From Oscillospiraceae bacterium (GTDB lineage: Bacteria > Bacillota > Clostridia > Oscillospirales > Oscillospiraceae), in NCBI GenBank assembly GCA_015068495.1, contig SVKL01000011.1, positions 1 through 62,252 of the forward strand: a stretch of DNA of 62,252 bases, written 5' to 3'. Of the stretch, positions 33,741 through 44,562 are shown piece after piece. The notes under the pieces were generated by a model, which had not been told where the DNA came from, searched no databases, and saw only the letters and a list, made by a program, of their open reading frames with translations. How positions within the stretch are numbered: the first letter of the stretch is position 1; every line of letters starts with the position of its first letter. Position numbers and translations under genes: made by a program.

Positions 33741-34979
33741 CTATCTGGTATGACCGTTTCCGTGAATAATATATTTGTAGCTGGTTAACTCTTTTAGTCC
33801 CATCGGGCCTCTTGCGTGAAGCTTTTGGGTGGATATACCCATTTCGCAACCAAGTCCGAACTCTCCACCGTCGGTAAATCGCGTCGAGGCGTTAACATAG
33901 ACGGCAGCGCTGTCAACACAGGCTGTAAACATCTCCATTGCAGATTCGCTTTGGGTGACAATTGCCTCACTGTGACCTGTGGAGTGTTTCGCGATATGGC
34001 TGATTGCATCCTTTACACCGTCAACACACCGGATCGCCAAAATATAATCCAAAAACTCCGTATCAAAGTCATTGATTCCCGCATTTGTTCCAGGGATGAT
34101 GGTAGCTGCAAAGTCATCCAAACGCAGCTCCACAGGCTCTTGCCGGCTGCTAACAAGACGTTTGTGTACCATCGGTAAAAAGTCCTTGGCGATTGCTTTG
34201 TCAACCAGCAGCACTTCGGCTGCGTTGCAGACACTTGGACGGCTTGTTTTCGCGTTTTCGATAATGTTCAGAGCCATATCCAAATCTGCGCTTTGCTCTA
34301 CATATACGTGGCAAATGCCGGTACCGGTGGCAATGCAGGGTACAGTTGCCTGCTGGACACAGGCGTTGATCAATCCTGCGCCGCCACGGGGAATCAGCAG
34401 ATCTACAAGACCCTGCGCCTTCATAAGGGCAGTTGCGCTCTCCCGGGAGGTATCAGCAACTAAATTGACGGCATTCTCGTTAATGCCCACTGATTTCAAA
34501 CCTGTGCGTAAAGCGGTTACAATGGCATTGGCAGACCGATACGCCTCTTTGCCGCCACGGAGAATACAGACATTGCCGCTTTTTAACGTAAGGGCAGCAG
34601 CGTCACTGGTTACGTTGGGGCGGCTTTCGTAAATAATGGCAACCACACCGATGGGAGAAGAAATTTTCGAAATAGACAAACCATCCTCACGGACGTAGGT
34701 ATCTAATGTCTTTCCGACCGGATCGGGAAGCTGTGCCACCTGTCGGATACCCTCTGCCATCCCTGCAATGCGTTCTTTTGTAAGACGAAGCCTGTCAAGC
34801 ATAACAGGGGAGATTGAACCCTTGGCGTTTTCCATATCCTCAGCATTTGCTGCCAAGATAATATCCGTTTGATCGATCAATGCGTCGGCCATAGCATATA
34901 ACGCATTGTTTTTTTCTTCTGTGGAAAGCTGTGAAATTTCCAGCTTTGCTGCATTTGCAGACTGTAACATATTAAGCAT
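33741..34979 (-). CDS. proA: Glutamate-5-semialdehyde dehydrogenase (gamma-glutamyl phosphate reductase)
   Basis: ProA reduces gamma-glutamyl phosphate to glutamate semialdehyde. The 412-residue aldehyde-dehydrogenase-like protein has SSPIGVVAIIYESRPNVTSD near residue 100, LIPRGGAGLINA near residue 190 and the catalytic cysteine in TSRPSVCNAAEVLL near residue 240. Its C-terminal part has NASTRFTDGGEFGLG. ATG at 34979 overlaps the proB stop by 8 nt and has ACGGAGAAAG upstream, so the two are coupled. Confidence 0.96.
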   Translation of the reverse strand: MLNMLQSANAAKLEISQLSTEEKNNALYAMADALIDQTDIILAANAEDMENAKGSISPVMLDRLRLTKERIAGMAEGIRQVAQLPDPVGKTLDTYVREDGLSISKISSPIGVVAIIYESRPNVTSDAAALTLKSGNVCILRGGKEAYRSANAIVTALRTGLKSVGINENAVNLVADTSRESATALMKAQGLVDLLIPRGGAGLINACVQQATVPCIATGTGICHVYVEQSADLDMALNIIENAKTSRPSVCNAAEVLLVDKAIAKDFLPMVHKRLVSSRQEPVELRLDDFAATIIPGTNAGINDFDTEFLDYILAIRCVDGVKDAISHIAKHSTGHSEAIVTQSESAMEMFTACVDSAAVYVNASTRFTDGGEFGLGCEMGISTQKLHARGPMGLKELTSYKYIIHGNGHTR

Positions 34980-35745
34980 AGACTTTCTCCGTAAAGGTTG
35001 TTCCAACGGGCTTGCCGTTCATAATATCATAGAGATTATTGGGGTTGTTGCCGTTGGTAATAATCATATCGCATCCACTGCGCAAGCAGATTTTGGCAGC
35101 TTCCAGCTTAGTGACCATACCGCCGGTGCCTAAATTGCTACCGCTGCCACCGGCAAGGGCCAAAATGCTGTCATCAATACTGTGAGCAACGGTTATCAGC
35201 TTGGCATTGGGGTCTTTATGGGGATCTGCTGTGTAGAGCCCGTCAATATCAGACAAAAGCACCAGCTTGTCGGCTTTTACACTTTGCGCAACAATGGCTG
35301 CCAATGTGTCGTTATCACCAATGACGATTTCTTTGGTGGCAACCGTATCATTCTCATTGATAATGGGGATGACATCCAGTTCCAGCAGCCGGGCAAGGGT
35401 GTTACTGAAGTTTTGGTGGCGATTGTCATTTTCCACATCTTCGCCTGTAATCAGCAGCTGTGCAACGGCATGATTGAATTCTCCGAAAAGCTTATCATAT
35501 ATGTACATCAGCTCACACTGACCCACAGCAGCAGCGGCCTGCTTGGTGGGAATATCACTGGGGCGTTCCTGCAGACCAAGCTTGCCGACGCCCATGGCAA
35601 TTGCGCCGGAAGAAACAACAATCACCTGATTTCCCGCATTTTTAATATCGCTGATAACCTTGCACAGCTCTTCAACACGGCGAATGTTCAGATGGCCGGT
35701 GGGATAGGCAAGTGTGCTGGTTCCGATTTTAATAACAATTCTCAT
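34972..35745 (-). CDS. proB: Glutamate 5-kinase
   Basis: ProB phosphorylates glutamate, the first committed and feedback-inhibited step in proline synthesis. The 257-residue protein has IVIKIGTSTLAYP at its start, VVSSGAIAMGVGKLG near residue 42, IINENDTVATKEI near residue 130, and LLSDIDGLYTADP near residue 162. It ends with GTGGMVTKLEAA near residue 205. It lacks the C-terminal PUA domain that some family members carry, so it is the short form. ATG at 35745 follows GGAGGT. Confidence 0.95.
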   Translation of the reverse strand: MRIVIKIGTSTLAYPTGHLNIRRVEELCKVISDIKNAGNQVIVVSSGAIAMGVGKLGLQERPSDIPTKQAAAAVGQCELMYIYDKLFGEFNHAVAQLLITGEDVENDNRHQNFSNTLARLLELDVIPIINENDTVATKEIVIGDNDTLAAIVAQSVKADKLVLLSDIDGLYTADPHKDPNAKLITVAHSIDDSILALAGGSGSNLGTGGMVTKLEAAKICLRSGCDMIITNGNNPNNLYDIMNGKPVGTTFTEKVYA

Positions 35746-35772
35746 AGAAAACCTCCTGAGTTTATTGCTACC

Positions 35773-35801
35773 ATTATATACCTTTTGGCTGCGTAAATAA
35801 A
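35773..35801 (-). promoter_or_regulatory. Sigma-A promoter of the proBAC operon
   Basis: On the minus strand, -10 TATAAT (plus 35773-35778) with a 17-nt spacer to TTTATT (plus 35796-35801), 28 nt before proB. It is divergent from the next promoter. Confidence 0.65.
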
Positions 35802-35870
35802 GAGAAATTTTCACGAATTTACAAGAATGTTTACTATTAGGTCTTTTCGTGAAATAAGTTTTGTAAAATG

Positions 35871-35899
35871 TTGCATTATTCTTGCTTCTATGCTATAAT
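35871..35899 (+). promoter_or_regulatory. Sigma-A promoter of the PQ-loop-like gene
   Basis: -35 TTGCAT (35871-35876), a 17-nt spacer ending TGC, and -10 TATAAT (35894-35899), 29 nt before the gene. Confidence 0.82.
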
Positions 35900-35927
35900 C
35901 CAAAACAAAAAACAGGAGAATTCAGCG

Positions 35928-36233
35928 ATGGAGATTATGGATTTACTTGCAGATATCTTTGAAACACTGATGATTTTAAGCTTTGGCATTTCGTGGCCGA
36001 TCAATGTTCTGAAAGGCTACCGCAGCCGTACAGCAAAAGGAAAAAGCGTACTGTTTGATTACTTTATTCTGTTTGGTTATTTTTGCGGTGTGGCATCAAA
36101 AATCATATCCCATAATTATAACCTTGCGTTCTATTTCTATTTCCCCAACATTATTATGGTGATAACGGATATTATCATCTATTACCGCAACAGAAGGTTA
36201 GATGCTGTTCGGCTTAAAAATGAAATGAAATAA
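35928..36233 (+). CDS. Small PQ-loop/SemiSWEET-like membrane protein
   Basis: This 101-residue membrane protein has three predicted helices (about residues 4-25, 42-60 and 66-86). The first ends in ISWPINVLKGYRSRTAKGKS, with a proline-containing WP-x-x-x-x-K pattern followed by a basic turn and K-G-K-S, which resembles the PQ-loop (MtN3/saliva) repeat. SWEET-type transporters have two such three-helix repeats, and bacterial SemiSWEETs have one. The family assignment is from pattern and topology, not from a search. ATG 35928 follows CAGGAGA by about 9 nt. It has its own promoter and terminator and lies between proB (divergent) and the M20 gene (opposite strand). Confidence 0.65.
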   Translation: MEIMDLLADIFETLMILSFGISWPINVLKGYRSRTAKGKSVLFDYFILFGYFCGVASKIISHNYNLAFYFYFPNIIMVITDIIIYYRNRRLDAVRLKNEMK

Positions 36234-36236
36234 ATG

Positions 36237-36271
36237 AAATCCCGAAATACTTTCGTATTTCGGGATTTTTT
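36237..36271. terminator. Terminator after the PQ-loop-like gene
   Basis: A 14-bp stem AAATCCCGAAATAC / GTATTTCGGGATTT with loop TTTC is followed by T. It may also act on the opposing M20 transcript. Confidence 0.9.
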
Positions 36272-36284
36272 ACGCCCAATTATA

Positions 36285-37616
36285 TTATAAACGGATTTCT
36301 GCTATACCGTCGTCGCGGTAAGTGATTCTGTCGCCCTCAGAATAGAATGTGTCAAGGTACGCAAAATATTCCTCTTTGCTGCTAAACGCAGGCTTAAAGG
36401 CAGCGATGATCTCATTTGCACGCTTGGCATTATCGGAAAGCAGCAGATATAACATACCAAGCTGGAATTTTGCGGATTTTACGCAGGCTTTTTCAGGGTC
36501 AGCAATGTGGTACGTTGCGCCGTGGTCAACGCCGTCCGAGCCACCGGCATATGGGTGGACAACCGGCATTAAGCCACACAGCTCTGCCATATCAGTGCTT
36601 CCGGAAGAAGTGTCATTAATGACGTGAAAGGTTTCCTCGGGAATGGCCAAAGCGGCAGCGTCCTTGGCAAGCAGAAGCATATTTTCGTCATTCTTAAGGG
36701 GAGCATAGCCGGGCTTGTCAATGATTTCGATATTACCGCCTACAGACAGAGCACCGCCGCATAGTGCTTGATTTATTTTTTTGCTTGCATTTTTCATTGC
36801 TTCAAAGCTACTGCCGCGGACATAGCTTTCAACGGTCACAAGCTCGGGGATTGCGTTTACAGCCTCACCGCCGTGGGTAATGATTGGGTGAAAACGGATA
36901 ATGTCCGATTCGCGGAAGGTTTCCCGAAGAGCATTTGCTGCGGAAAGACCCTGTGTAGCAGCGTAAAGCGCATTTTTTCCGGACCAGGGACTGGCGCCGG
37001 CGTGGGCAGACAGACCTTTGTAATGTATGGTTTTTATGAGACAGCCGACAGATGCTTTGATAGAGCAAAAGGTTTTATTGGTATGTACCATAAATGCCAT
37101 ATCTACACCGTCAAAATAGCCTCTGTACAGGAATTCGCCCTTGCCGCCAAAGTATTTTATGATACCCTTTTCCTTCAGTTCCGTACGGTATCCAACTTCA
37201 ATCAATTCCTCTGCAGGAACGGCACATAGACGAATCCTTCCGCACAAGGAGTCACATACACCGTGTTCTTTTAACGCCGCTGCGATGCCTAAAAGGGCAG
37301 CGCACTGGGCGTGGTGACCGCAGGCGTGAACATAGCCTGTATTGGGATCTGACTCCGGATGACTGGGGCAAATGAGGGAGTCCAACTCGCCAAAAATGAG
37401 CACTTCAGGACCGGGACGTCCGGTATCCAATACAGTATAAAAACCGGGAATGTCTCCTGCCCGTACCAACTCATAACCCAACGCTTCAAATTGGTCTTCC
37501 ATATATTTTGATGTTTGAATTTCCCGATATCCGGTTTCAGGATGCTTCCAAATATAGCGCTCGGCATCCAGTATTAACCGGCGGTGTTTGTCTACGGCGT
37601 TTAGTAAAGCTTCCAT
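36285..37616 (-). CDS. M20 family amidohydrolase/metallopeptidase
   Basis: This 443-residue M20-fold amidohydrolase has a GELDSLICP block near residue 75, with a metal-ligand aspartate, followed by the HACGHHAQ ligand cluster near residue 97. The catalytic-glutamate segment is CAVPAEELIEVG near residue 130. A central dimerisation/lid domain includes GLSAHAGASPWSGKNAL near residue 200. A final histidine lies in DHGATYHIADPE near residue 392. The pattern matches the M20D branch (aminobenzoyl-glutamate or aminoacylase type), but the substrate is unclear. ATG at 37616 follows AAAGGAGA. Confidence 0.88.
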   Translation of the reverse strand: MEALLNAVDKHRRLILDAERYIWKHPETGYREIQTSKYMEDQFEALGYELVRAGDIPGFYTVLDTGRPGPEVLIFGELDSLICPSHPESDPNTGYVHACGHHAQCAALLGIAAALKEHGVCDSLCGRIRLCAVPAEELIEVGYRTELKEKGIIKYFGGKGEFLYRGYFDGVDMAFMVHTNKTFCSIKASVGCLIKTIHYKGLSAHAGASPWSGKNALYAATQGLSAANALRETFRESDIIRFHPIITHGGEAVNAIPELVTVESYVRGSSFEAMKNASKKINQALCGGALSVGGNIEIIDKPGYAPLKNDENMLLLAKDAAALAIPEETFHVINDTSSGSTDMAELCGLMPVVHPYAGGSDGVDHGATYHIADPEKACVKSAKFQLGMLYLLLSDNAKRANEIIAAFKPAFSSKEEYFAYLDTFYSEGDRITYRDDGIAEIRL

Positions 37617-37643
37617 AGCGATATCTCCTTTTGTTTTTCTTAA

Positions 37644-37672
37644 ATTATATGAGGTATTGAATTTGGTGTCAA
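37644..37672 (-). promoter_or_regulatory. Consensus sigma-A promoter of the M20 gene
   Basis: On the minus strand both hexamers are perfect: TTGACA (plus 37667-37672) and TATAAT (plus 37644-37649), 17-nt spacer. Confidence 0.88.
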
Positions 37673-37728
37673 CAGAAACAGAAATATTTTTTAATATCAG
37701 TGAATTACACCCGATTCCGACGAAATAA

Positions 37729-37757
37729 ATTGGAAAAAAATATTATATTAAGAATGA
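37729..37757 (+). promoter_or_regulatory. Possible sigma-H promoter of the spoIIA operon
   Basis: ATTGGAAAA (37729-37737) resembles the sigma-H -35 (A-G-G-A core with one mismatch), and AAGAAT (37750-37755) supplies the GAAT -10 core. The spacing is slightly off consensus. In Bacillus spoIIA is transcribed by sigma-H, which supports the reading. Confidence 0.45.
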
Positions 37758-37778
37758 TTACAGTAAGGAGGAAGCAAT

Positions 37779-38096
37779 ATGCATTTAACCAGTTATTTGC
37801 AGGACGGAGAACTCACAATTGTTCTGACGGGGGAGATTGATCACCATTGCGCCAGAACGTACATTGAGTCCATTACTGCTAAAATTGAGGCTTACACGCC
37901 GCAAATCTGTGTTTTAGACTTTCAGGAAGTTACTTTTATGGACTCATCGGGGATTGCTGTTGTGATTAATGCACTGAGAAATATGAGCAAAATTGAAGGA
38001 AAACTGGTGTTATCCGGACTGTCACAGCAACCGATGAAGGTATTTCAGGCATCCGGCATTGACAAGCTTGTAAATATGAAGGAGGAAGTGAAATGA
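37779..38096 (+). CDS. spoIIAA: Anti-sigma F factor antagonist SpoIIAA
   Basis: SpoIIAA is a STAS-domain protein whose unphosphorylated form releases sigma-F from SpoIIAB in the forespore. The 105-residue protein has the phosphorylation loop VTFMDSSGIAVVI near residues 51-63, with the phosphoserine within MDSSG at about residues 56-57. ATG 37779 is 8 nt after AAGGAGG. It is followed by spoIIAB with a 4-nt ATGA overlap. Confidence 0.96.
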   Translation: MHLTSYLQDGELTIVLTGEIDHHCARTYIESITAKIEAYTPQICVLDFQEVTFMDSSGIAVVINALRNMSKIEGKLVLSGLSQQPMKVFQASGIDKLVNMKEEVK

Positions 38097-38524
38097 AATT
38101 TGAAAATTATATGACATTGGAGTTCCCCAGCAAATCCACCAATGAGGGCTTTGCCCGTTCAGCAATTGCGTGCTTTGCAGCGCAGTTAGATCCCACGCTG
38201 GAGGAGCTGGGAGATATTCGTACTGCCGTATCAGAGGCAGTCACCAATTGTATTGTGCACGCATATCCAAACGGTCTGGGGACGATCAGTATGCGCTGCA
38301 GAATTCTAAAAGATAACACGCTGGATATTGTAATAAAAGACAAAGGTGTTGGCATTGAGGATTTGGAAAAAGCGCGAAAGCCATTATATACAACCGGAGG
38401 CGCTGACAGAAGCGGTATGGGCTTTACGATTATGGAAAGCTTTATGACGGATTTTTCTGTGGTATCCCGACCCGGCAGAGGCACAACCGTACATATGCGC
38501 AGAAAGCTGAAGCGGCGCAAATGA
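38093..38524 (+). CDS. spoIIAB: Anti-sigma F factor SpoIIAB (serine protein kinase)
   Basis: SpoIIAB holds sigma-F inactive and phosphorylates SpoIIAA. The 143-residue GHKL ATPase has an N-box segment VSEAVTNCIVHAYPN near residue 45, DKGVGIED near residue 82 and the lid/G2 segment DRSGMGFTIMESFM near residue 104. It overlaps spoIIAA and sigF by 4 nt each, which keeps the three proteins in balance by coupled translation. Confidence 0.97.
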   Translation: MKFENYMTLEFPSKSTNEGFARSAIACFAAQLDPTLEELGDIRTAVSEAVTNCIVHAYPNGLGTISMRCRILKDNTLDIVIKDKGVGIEDLEKARKPLYTTGGADRSGMGFTIMESFMTDFSVVSRPGRGTTVHMRRKLKRRK

Positions 38525-39225
38525 GTAGAGTTGAGGAATTAATTGCGCGGTGTCAGGCAGGGGACTTACAGGCTAAAGAAACCCTGATCGAGGAAAACAG
38601 CGGCCTGATATGGTCGGTTACGCGACGCTTTTTAGGCCGTGGCGCAGAGGCAGAGGATATGTATCAGCTTGCCTGTCTTGGATTTCTGAAGGCTGTTGAC
38701 GGCTTTGATCTGAACTTTGGCACGCAGTTCTCTACCTATGCCGTTCCGAAAATTGCCGGAGAAATTCGGCGCTTTTTGCGGGATGATGGCGCTGTTAAGG
38801 TCTCCAGAGGCATAAAAGAACGGGCAGCTACTGTGAAAATTGCAGTCAGCCATCTGACAAATGTATTGGGTCGGGAACCGACCATACACGAGATTGCGGA
38901 GCATACCGGCTTTACTTCCGAGGACATTGCCATTGCAGAAAGTGCAACGGCAAGTGTGGAATCCATTTATCAGCCGGCCGGAGACGACGGTTTTACACTG
39001 GAACACATTTTAACAGACACACAATCGGAGGACGCTTTTTTGGAACGTTTAGCGCTACGGCAGGCAATAAATAAACTGCCGGAGCGGGAGGCTACGGTTA
39101 TAAATTTGCGATATTTTCACGGATTGACACAACAAAAGGTATCAATCCTTTTAGATGTGAGTCAGGTGCAAATATCAAGGATTGAAAAAAAGGCGTTGGA
39201 GAAATTGCGGGAACTTATGCTGTAA
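38521..39225 (+). CDS. sigF: RNA polymerase sporulation sigma factor, sigma-F
   Basis: The first forespore-specific sigma factor. The 234-residue sigma-70 family protein has region 2 with SGLIWSVTRRFLGRGAEAED near residue 26 and the core-binding/-10 block FDLNFGTQFSTYAVPKIAGE near residue 62. Region 3 follows (about 100-150). Region 4 has the helix-turn-helix FHGLTQQKVSILLDVSQVQI near residue 200. It is the last gene of the spoIIA operon, overlapping spoIIAB by 4 nt (ATGA). Confidence 0.97.
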   Translation: MSRVEELIARCQAGDLQAKETLIEENSGLIWSVTRRFLGRGAEAEDMYQLACLGFLKAVDGFDLNFGTQFSTYAVPKIAGEIRRFLRDDGAVKVSRGIKERAATVKIAVSHLTNVLGREPTIHEIAEHTGFTSEDIAIAESATASVESIYQPAGDDGFTLEHILTDTQSEDAFLERLALRQAINKLPEREATVINLRYFHGLTQQKVSILLDVSQVQISRIEKKALEKLRELML

Positions 39226-39298
39226 TTCAATTTTCTTCTTTACCTTTTTGGGGAAATAGAGTAAAATAAGTACATCTTTATATAATCAAGGTGTACCT

Positions 39299-41674
39299 AT
39301 GACAGATGCTATGCTCAGCCGTTTTGTTGCAGCCAGACGGCGTTATATTCTATCAAAATTTGAAAACTTAAATGCTATGCAGCAAGAGGCGGTTGCCACT
39401 ACAGAAGGTCCGCTTTTGCTGCTTGCAGGCGCCGGCAGCGGCAAGACCACTGTTTTGATTAACCGGATTGCAAATCTGATCCAATTCGGACGGGGAAGTG
39501 ACACGAGCGATGTGCCTGACACAGTAATTGAGGACGATGTTGCTTTTTTGGAGGGGTTGACCGCGCCGATTTCTGAATTGGATATGCACCGTGCGGACTT
39601 GCTGTGCGCAGTGGAGCCGGTTTCGCCTTGGAATATCATTGCCATTACCTTTACCAACAAGGCGGCCAATGAGCTCAAGGAGCGTCTGACAAATATGCTC
39701 GGCCCGGAGGGACAGGATGTTTGGGCGATGACCTTTCACTCTGCTTGCTGCCGTATTTTGCGCAGAGATATTGAGCGTCTTGGTTTTTCCAGAAGCTTCA
39801 CCATTTACGACACTGCCGATTCTGAACGGGTGATGAAGGATATTATCAAGGATATGGGGCTTGATGACAAGACGTTCCCGGCTAAATATGTCCTTTCGGT
39901 GATCAGTCAGGAAAAAGATAAAATGGTTTCCCCCGATGAATTTTTGGAGCAGGCGGAAATCAATGCTGATTTTCGGAAGCTTTCCATTGCCCGCGCATAC
40001 CGGAAATACCAAACACGCTTAAGAGAAAACAACGCGCTGGATTTTGATGATATTATCTATCAGACCGTTTTGCTTTTGCAGCAAAATGAGGATGTGCGTA
40101 CTTACTATCAGCGAAAGTTCCGTTATGTGCTGGTAGACGAGTATCAGGACACCAACCATATGCAATACTTGCTTACATCTCTGCTTGCAGGCGGCTATGA
40201 GAACATTTGCGTTGTAGGTGACGATGACCAAAGTATCTACCGTTTCCGCGGCGCTACCATTGAAAATATCTTAAATTTTGAAAAGCAGTACCGCGGCTCA
40301 CGGATTATCCGCTTGGAACAGAATTATCGTTCCACCCAGTCCATTCTGAACGCAGCAAATGCCGTTATTGCCCACAACATCGGACGGAAGGGCAAACGGC
40401 TTTGGACAGCAAACGGTCAAGGCAAGCCCATTACAGTCTATGAGGCAGCTGACGAGGGCGCAGAGGCAAATTATGTAGCCGGTCAAATTATTGCATCCTC
40501 TAAGGGAAAAAGTTTTAAGAATTATGCGGTTCTCTACCGCACAAACGCCCAGTCCAATGCTTTGGAATTTGCATTCAAGCGAAACGCAATTCCATACCGT
40601 GTTATTGGCGGTATGCGATTCTTTGATCGGGCGGAAGTGAAGGATATGCTGGCATATCTTTGCGTAATCAATAATCGCAATGATGATTTGCGCCTGCATA
40701 GAATTATCAACAACCCGCCGAGAGGGTTGGGTGCAAAAACCATTGAAACTGCCGACAGGCTTGCGCAGGCGGAAGGGTTGGGACTTTACAAAATCGTTTC
40801 TGATCCCTATTCTTATGGCCCGATGGAAAAGTCTGCAGGCAAATTGCTGCAATTTTCTGTGCTGATTGAAGAGCTGGCGCAGCTCCTTGAAGACGGTATG
40901 CCGCTGCCGGAATTTTACGATGAAGTGATGATGCGTACCGGCTACTATGCAATGCTGGAGAGCAAACCAACCGAGGAGAACAAAACACGGCTTGAAAACA
41001 TTCGAGAACTGAAATCCAGCATCAATGCGTATGTTCAAAATTCAGATGCGCCAACGCTGGCTGGTTTCCTTGAGGAGATTGCGCTTTATACGGATTTAGA
41101 GACCTATAACGAGGGCGAAGATGCCGTTGTTATGATGACAATGCATGCAGCAAAGGGTTTGGAATTTCCCAATGTGTTCCTTGTTGGCTTTGAAGACGGT
41201 TTGTTTCCCGGTATGCGTGCCATTGGTGAGCGTGAAGAAATGGAAGAGGAGCGGCGGCTTTGCTATGTAGCAATTACCAGAGCCAAGGAAAACCTTACCA
41301 TTACCTATGCCAAGCAGCGTATGCTTTACGGACGCACCAATGCGGCCCTGCCTTCCCGTTTTTTGCGGGAAATTCCTGAGGAAACAATGGTCAAAAAGGG
41401 CGGCTATCAGACTGCATCCCACAACTTTGGTGTGCATATTCCGCAAAAAACCGCTGCAATCAAACCCACCTATTCCTATTCCGCTTATACGGAAAAGCCC
41501 AAAAGCATTGAACTTAACAAGGGTGATATGGTGCAGCATACGGCTTTCGGACGGGGTATGGTGCTAAGTGTAGTGAAAATGGGCGGCGACGCGCTGCTGG
41601 AAATTGCCTTTGATCAAATCGGAACAAAGAAATTAATGGCAAATACCGCATCTGCCCATCTAAAAAAACTGTAA
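39299..41674 (+). CDS. pcrA: ATP-dependent DNA helicase PcrA/UvrD
   Basis: PcrA unwinds DNA in repair and rolling-circle replication and dislodges RecA. The 791-residue SF1A helicase has Walker A GAGSGKTT near residue 44, the Q motif LNAMQQEAV near residue 23, motif Ia ITFTNKAANELKERL near residue 114, motif II VDEYQDTN near residue 277, motif III DDDQSIYRFRGA near residue 306, and motifs V-VI TMHAAKGLEFPNVF and VAITRAKENL. Compared with Bacillus PcrA it has an acidic insert of about 47 residues between Walker A helix and motif Ia (residues about 62-109). The C-terminal Tudor-like tail ends KKL. The start at 39299 follows CAAGGTG by 5 nt. Confidence 0.95.
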   Translation: MTDAMLSRFVAARRRYILSKFENLNAMQQEAVATTEGPLLLLAGAGSGKTTVLINRIANLIQFGRGSDTSDVPDTVIEDDVAFLEGLTAPISELDMHRADLLCAVEPVSPWNIIAITFTNKAANELKERLTNMLGPEGQDVWAMTFHSACCRILRRDIERLGFSRSFTIYDTADSERVMKDIIKDMGLDDKTFPAKYVLSVISQEKDKMVSPDEFLEQAEINADFRKLSIARAYRKYQTRLRENNALDFDDIIYQTVLLLQQNEDVRTYYQRKFRYVLVDEYQDTNHMQYLLTSLLAGGYENICVVGDDDQSIYRFRGATIENILNFEKQYRGSRIIRLEQNYRSTQSILNAANAVIAHNIGRKGKRLWTANGQGKPITVYEAADEGAEANYVAGQIIASSKGKSFKNYAVLYRTNAQSNALEFAFKRNAIPYRVIGGMRFFDRAEVKDMLAYLCVINNRNDDLRLHRIINNPPRGLGAKTIETADRLAQAEGLGLYKIVSDPYSYGPMEKSAGKLLQFSVLIEELAQLLEDGMPLPEFYDEVMMRTGYYAMLESKPTEENKTRLENIRELKSSINAYVQNSDAPTLAGFLEEIALYTDLETYNEGEDAVVMMTMHAAKGLEFPNVFLVGFEDGLFPGMRAIGEREEMEEERRLCYVAITRAKENLTITYAKQRMLYGRTNAALPSRFLREIPEETMVKKGGYQTASHNFGVHIPQKTAAIKPTYSYSAYTEKPKSIELNKGDMVQHTAFGRGMVLSVVKMGGDALLEIAFDQIGTKKLMANTASAHLKKL

Positions 41675-41699
41675 TGTTTCCATTTTTCTGCCATATACT
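41672..41699 (+). promoter_or_regulatory. Possible sigma-E promoter of yunB
   Basis: -35 TAATGTT (41672-41678; 6 of 7 to KMATATT), a 13-nt spacer and -10 CATATACT (41692-41699; one mismatch to CATACAHT) lie just ahead of yunB, whose Bacillus counterpart belongs to the sigma-E regulon. The transcript would begin close to its SD, giving a very short leader. Confidence 0.55.
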
Positions 41700-41718
41700 C
41701 CCATAGGGGGCGTATGGT

Positions 41719-44299
<2,581 letters not shown>

Positions 44300-44303
44300 G
44301 TAA

Positions 44304-44334
44304 GACAGCCGGAAAGCAAATAGCTTTCCGGCTG
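44304..44334. terminator. Hairpin between ligA and the convergent small gene
   Basis: A perfect 12-bp stem CAGCCGGAAAGC / GCTTTCCGGCTG with loop AAATA lies 5 nt past the ligA stop, but without a run of T on either strand. It may be a weak bidirectional terminator. Confidence 0.55.
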
Positions 44335-44339
44335 AGAAT

Positions 44340-44549
44340 TTATAATGAAAAGTCAGTTTCGTCAAATTTTTGAAAATTCAAGGCTTTTACCCTTGGGGGA
44401 ATCCGCTTGAAAGGATTGTAACGGAACTTTCTGCAACTGTCATTGGTTGACACAATGCCACGCTTTACACAAAGAATCTGTTCCTTGCCTACGGAAGTCC
44501 CGTGCTGGCAATAGCTGCAGCTGCGGGTTATTTTCTTTCGAAACAGCAT
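44340..44549 (-). CDS. Small conserved cysteine-containing protein
   Basis: This 69-residue basic soluble protein has CSYCQHG near residue 11, then EQILCVKRGIVS, and a single Cys in DSCRKFRYNPFKR near residue 39. Four cysteines with C-x2-C spacing look like a small zinc or iron-sulfur site. The Arg/Lys-rich centre KRIPPRVKALNFQKFD and acidic end suggest a nucleic-acid or protein-binding piece. From memory, similar proteins occur in Clostridia without a known role. ATG at 44549 follows GAGGTGACG, which is stronger than the GTG further upstream. It lies 13 nt downstream of ylbJ, likely in the same transcript. Confidence 0.7.
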   Translation of the reverse strand: MLFRKKITRSCSYCQHGTSVGKEQILCVKRGIVSTNDSCRKFRYNPFKRIPPRVKALNFQKFDETDFSL

Positions 44550-44562
44550 ATGCGTCACCTCG

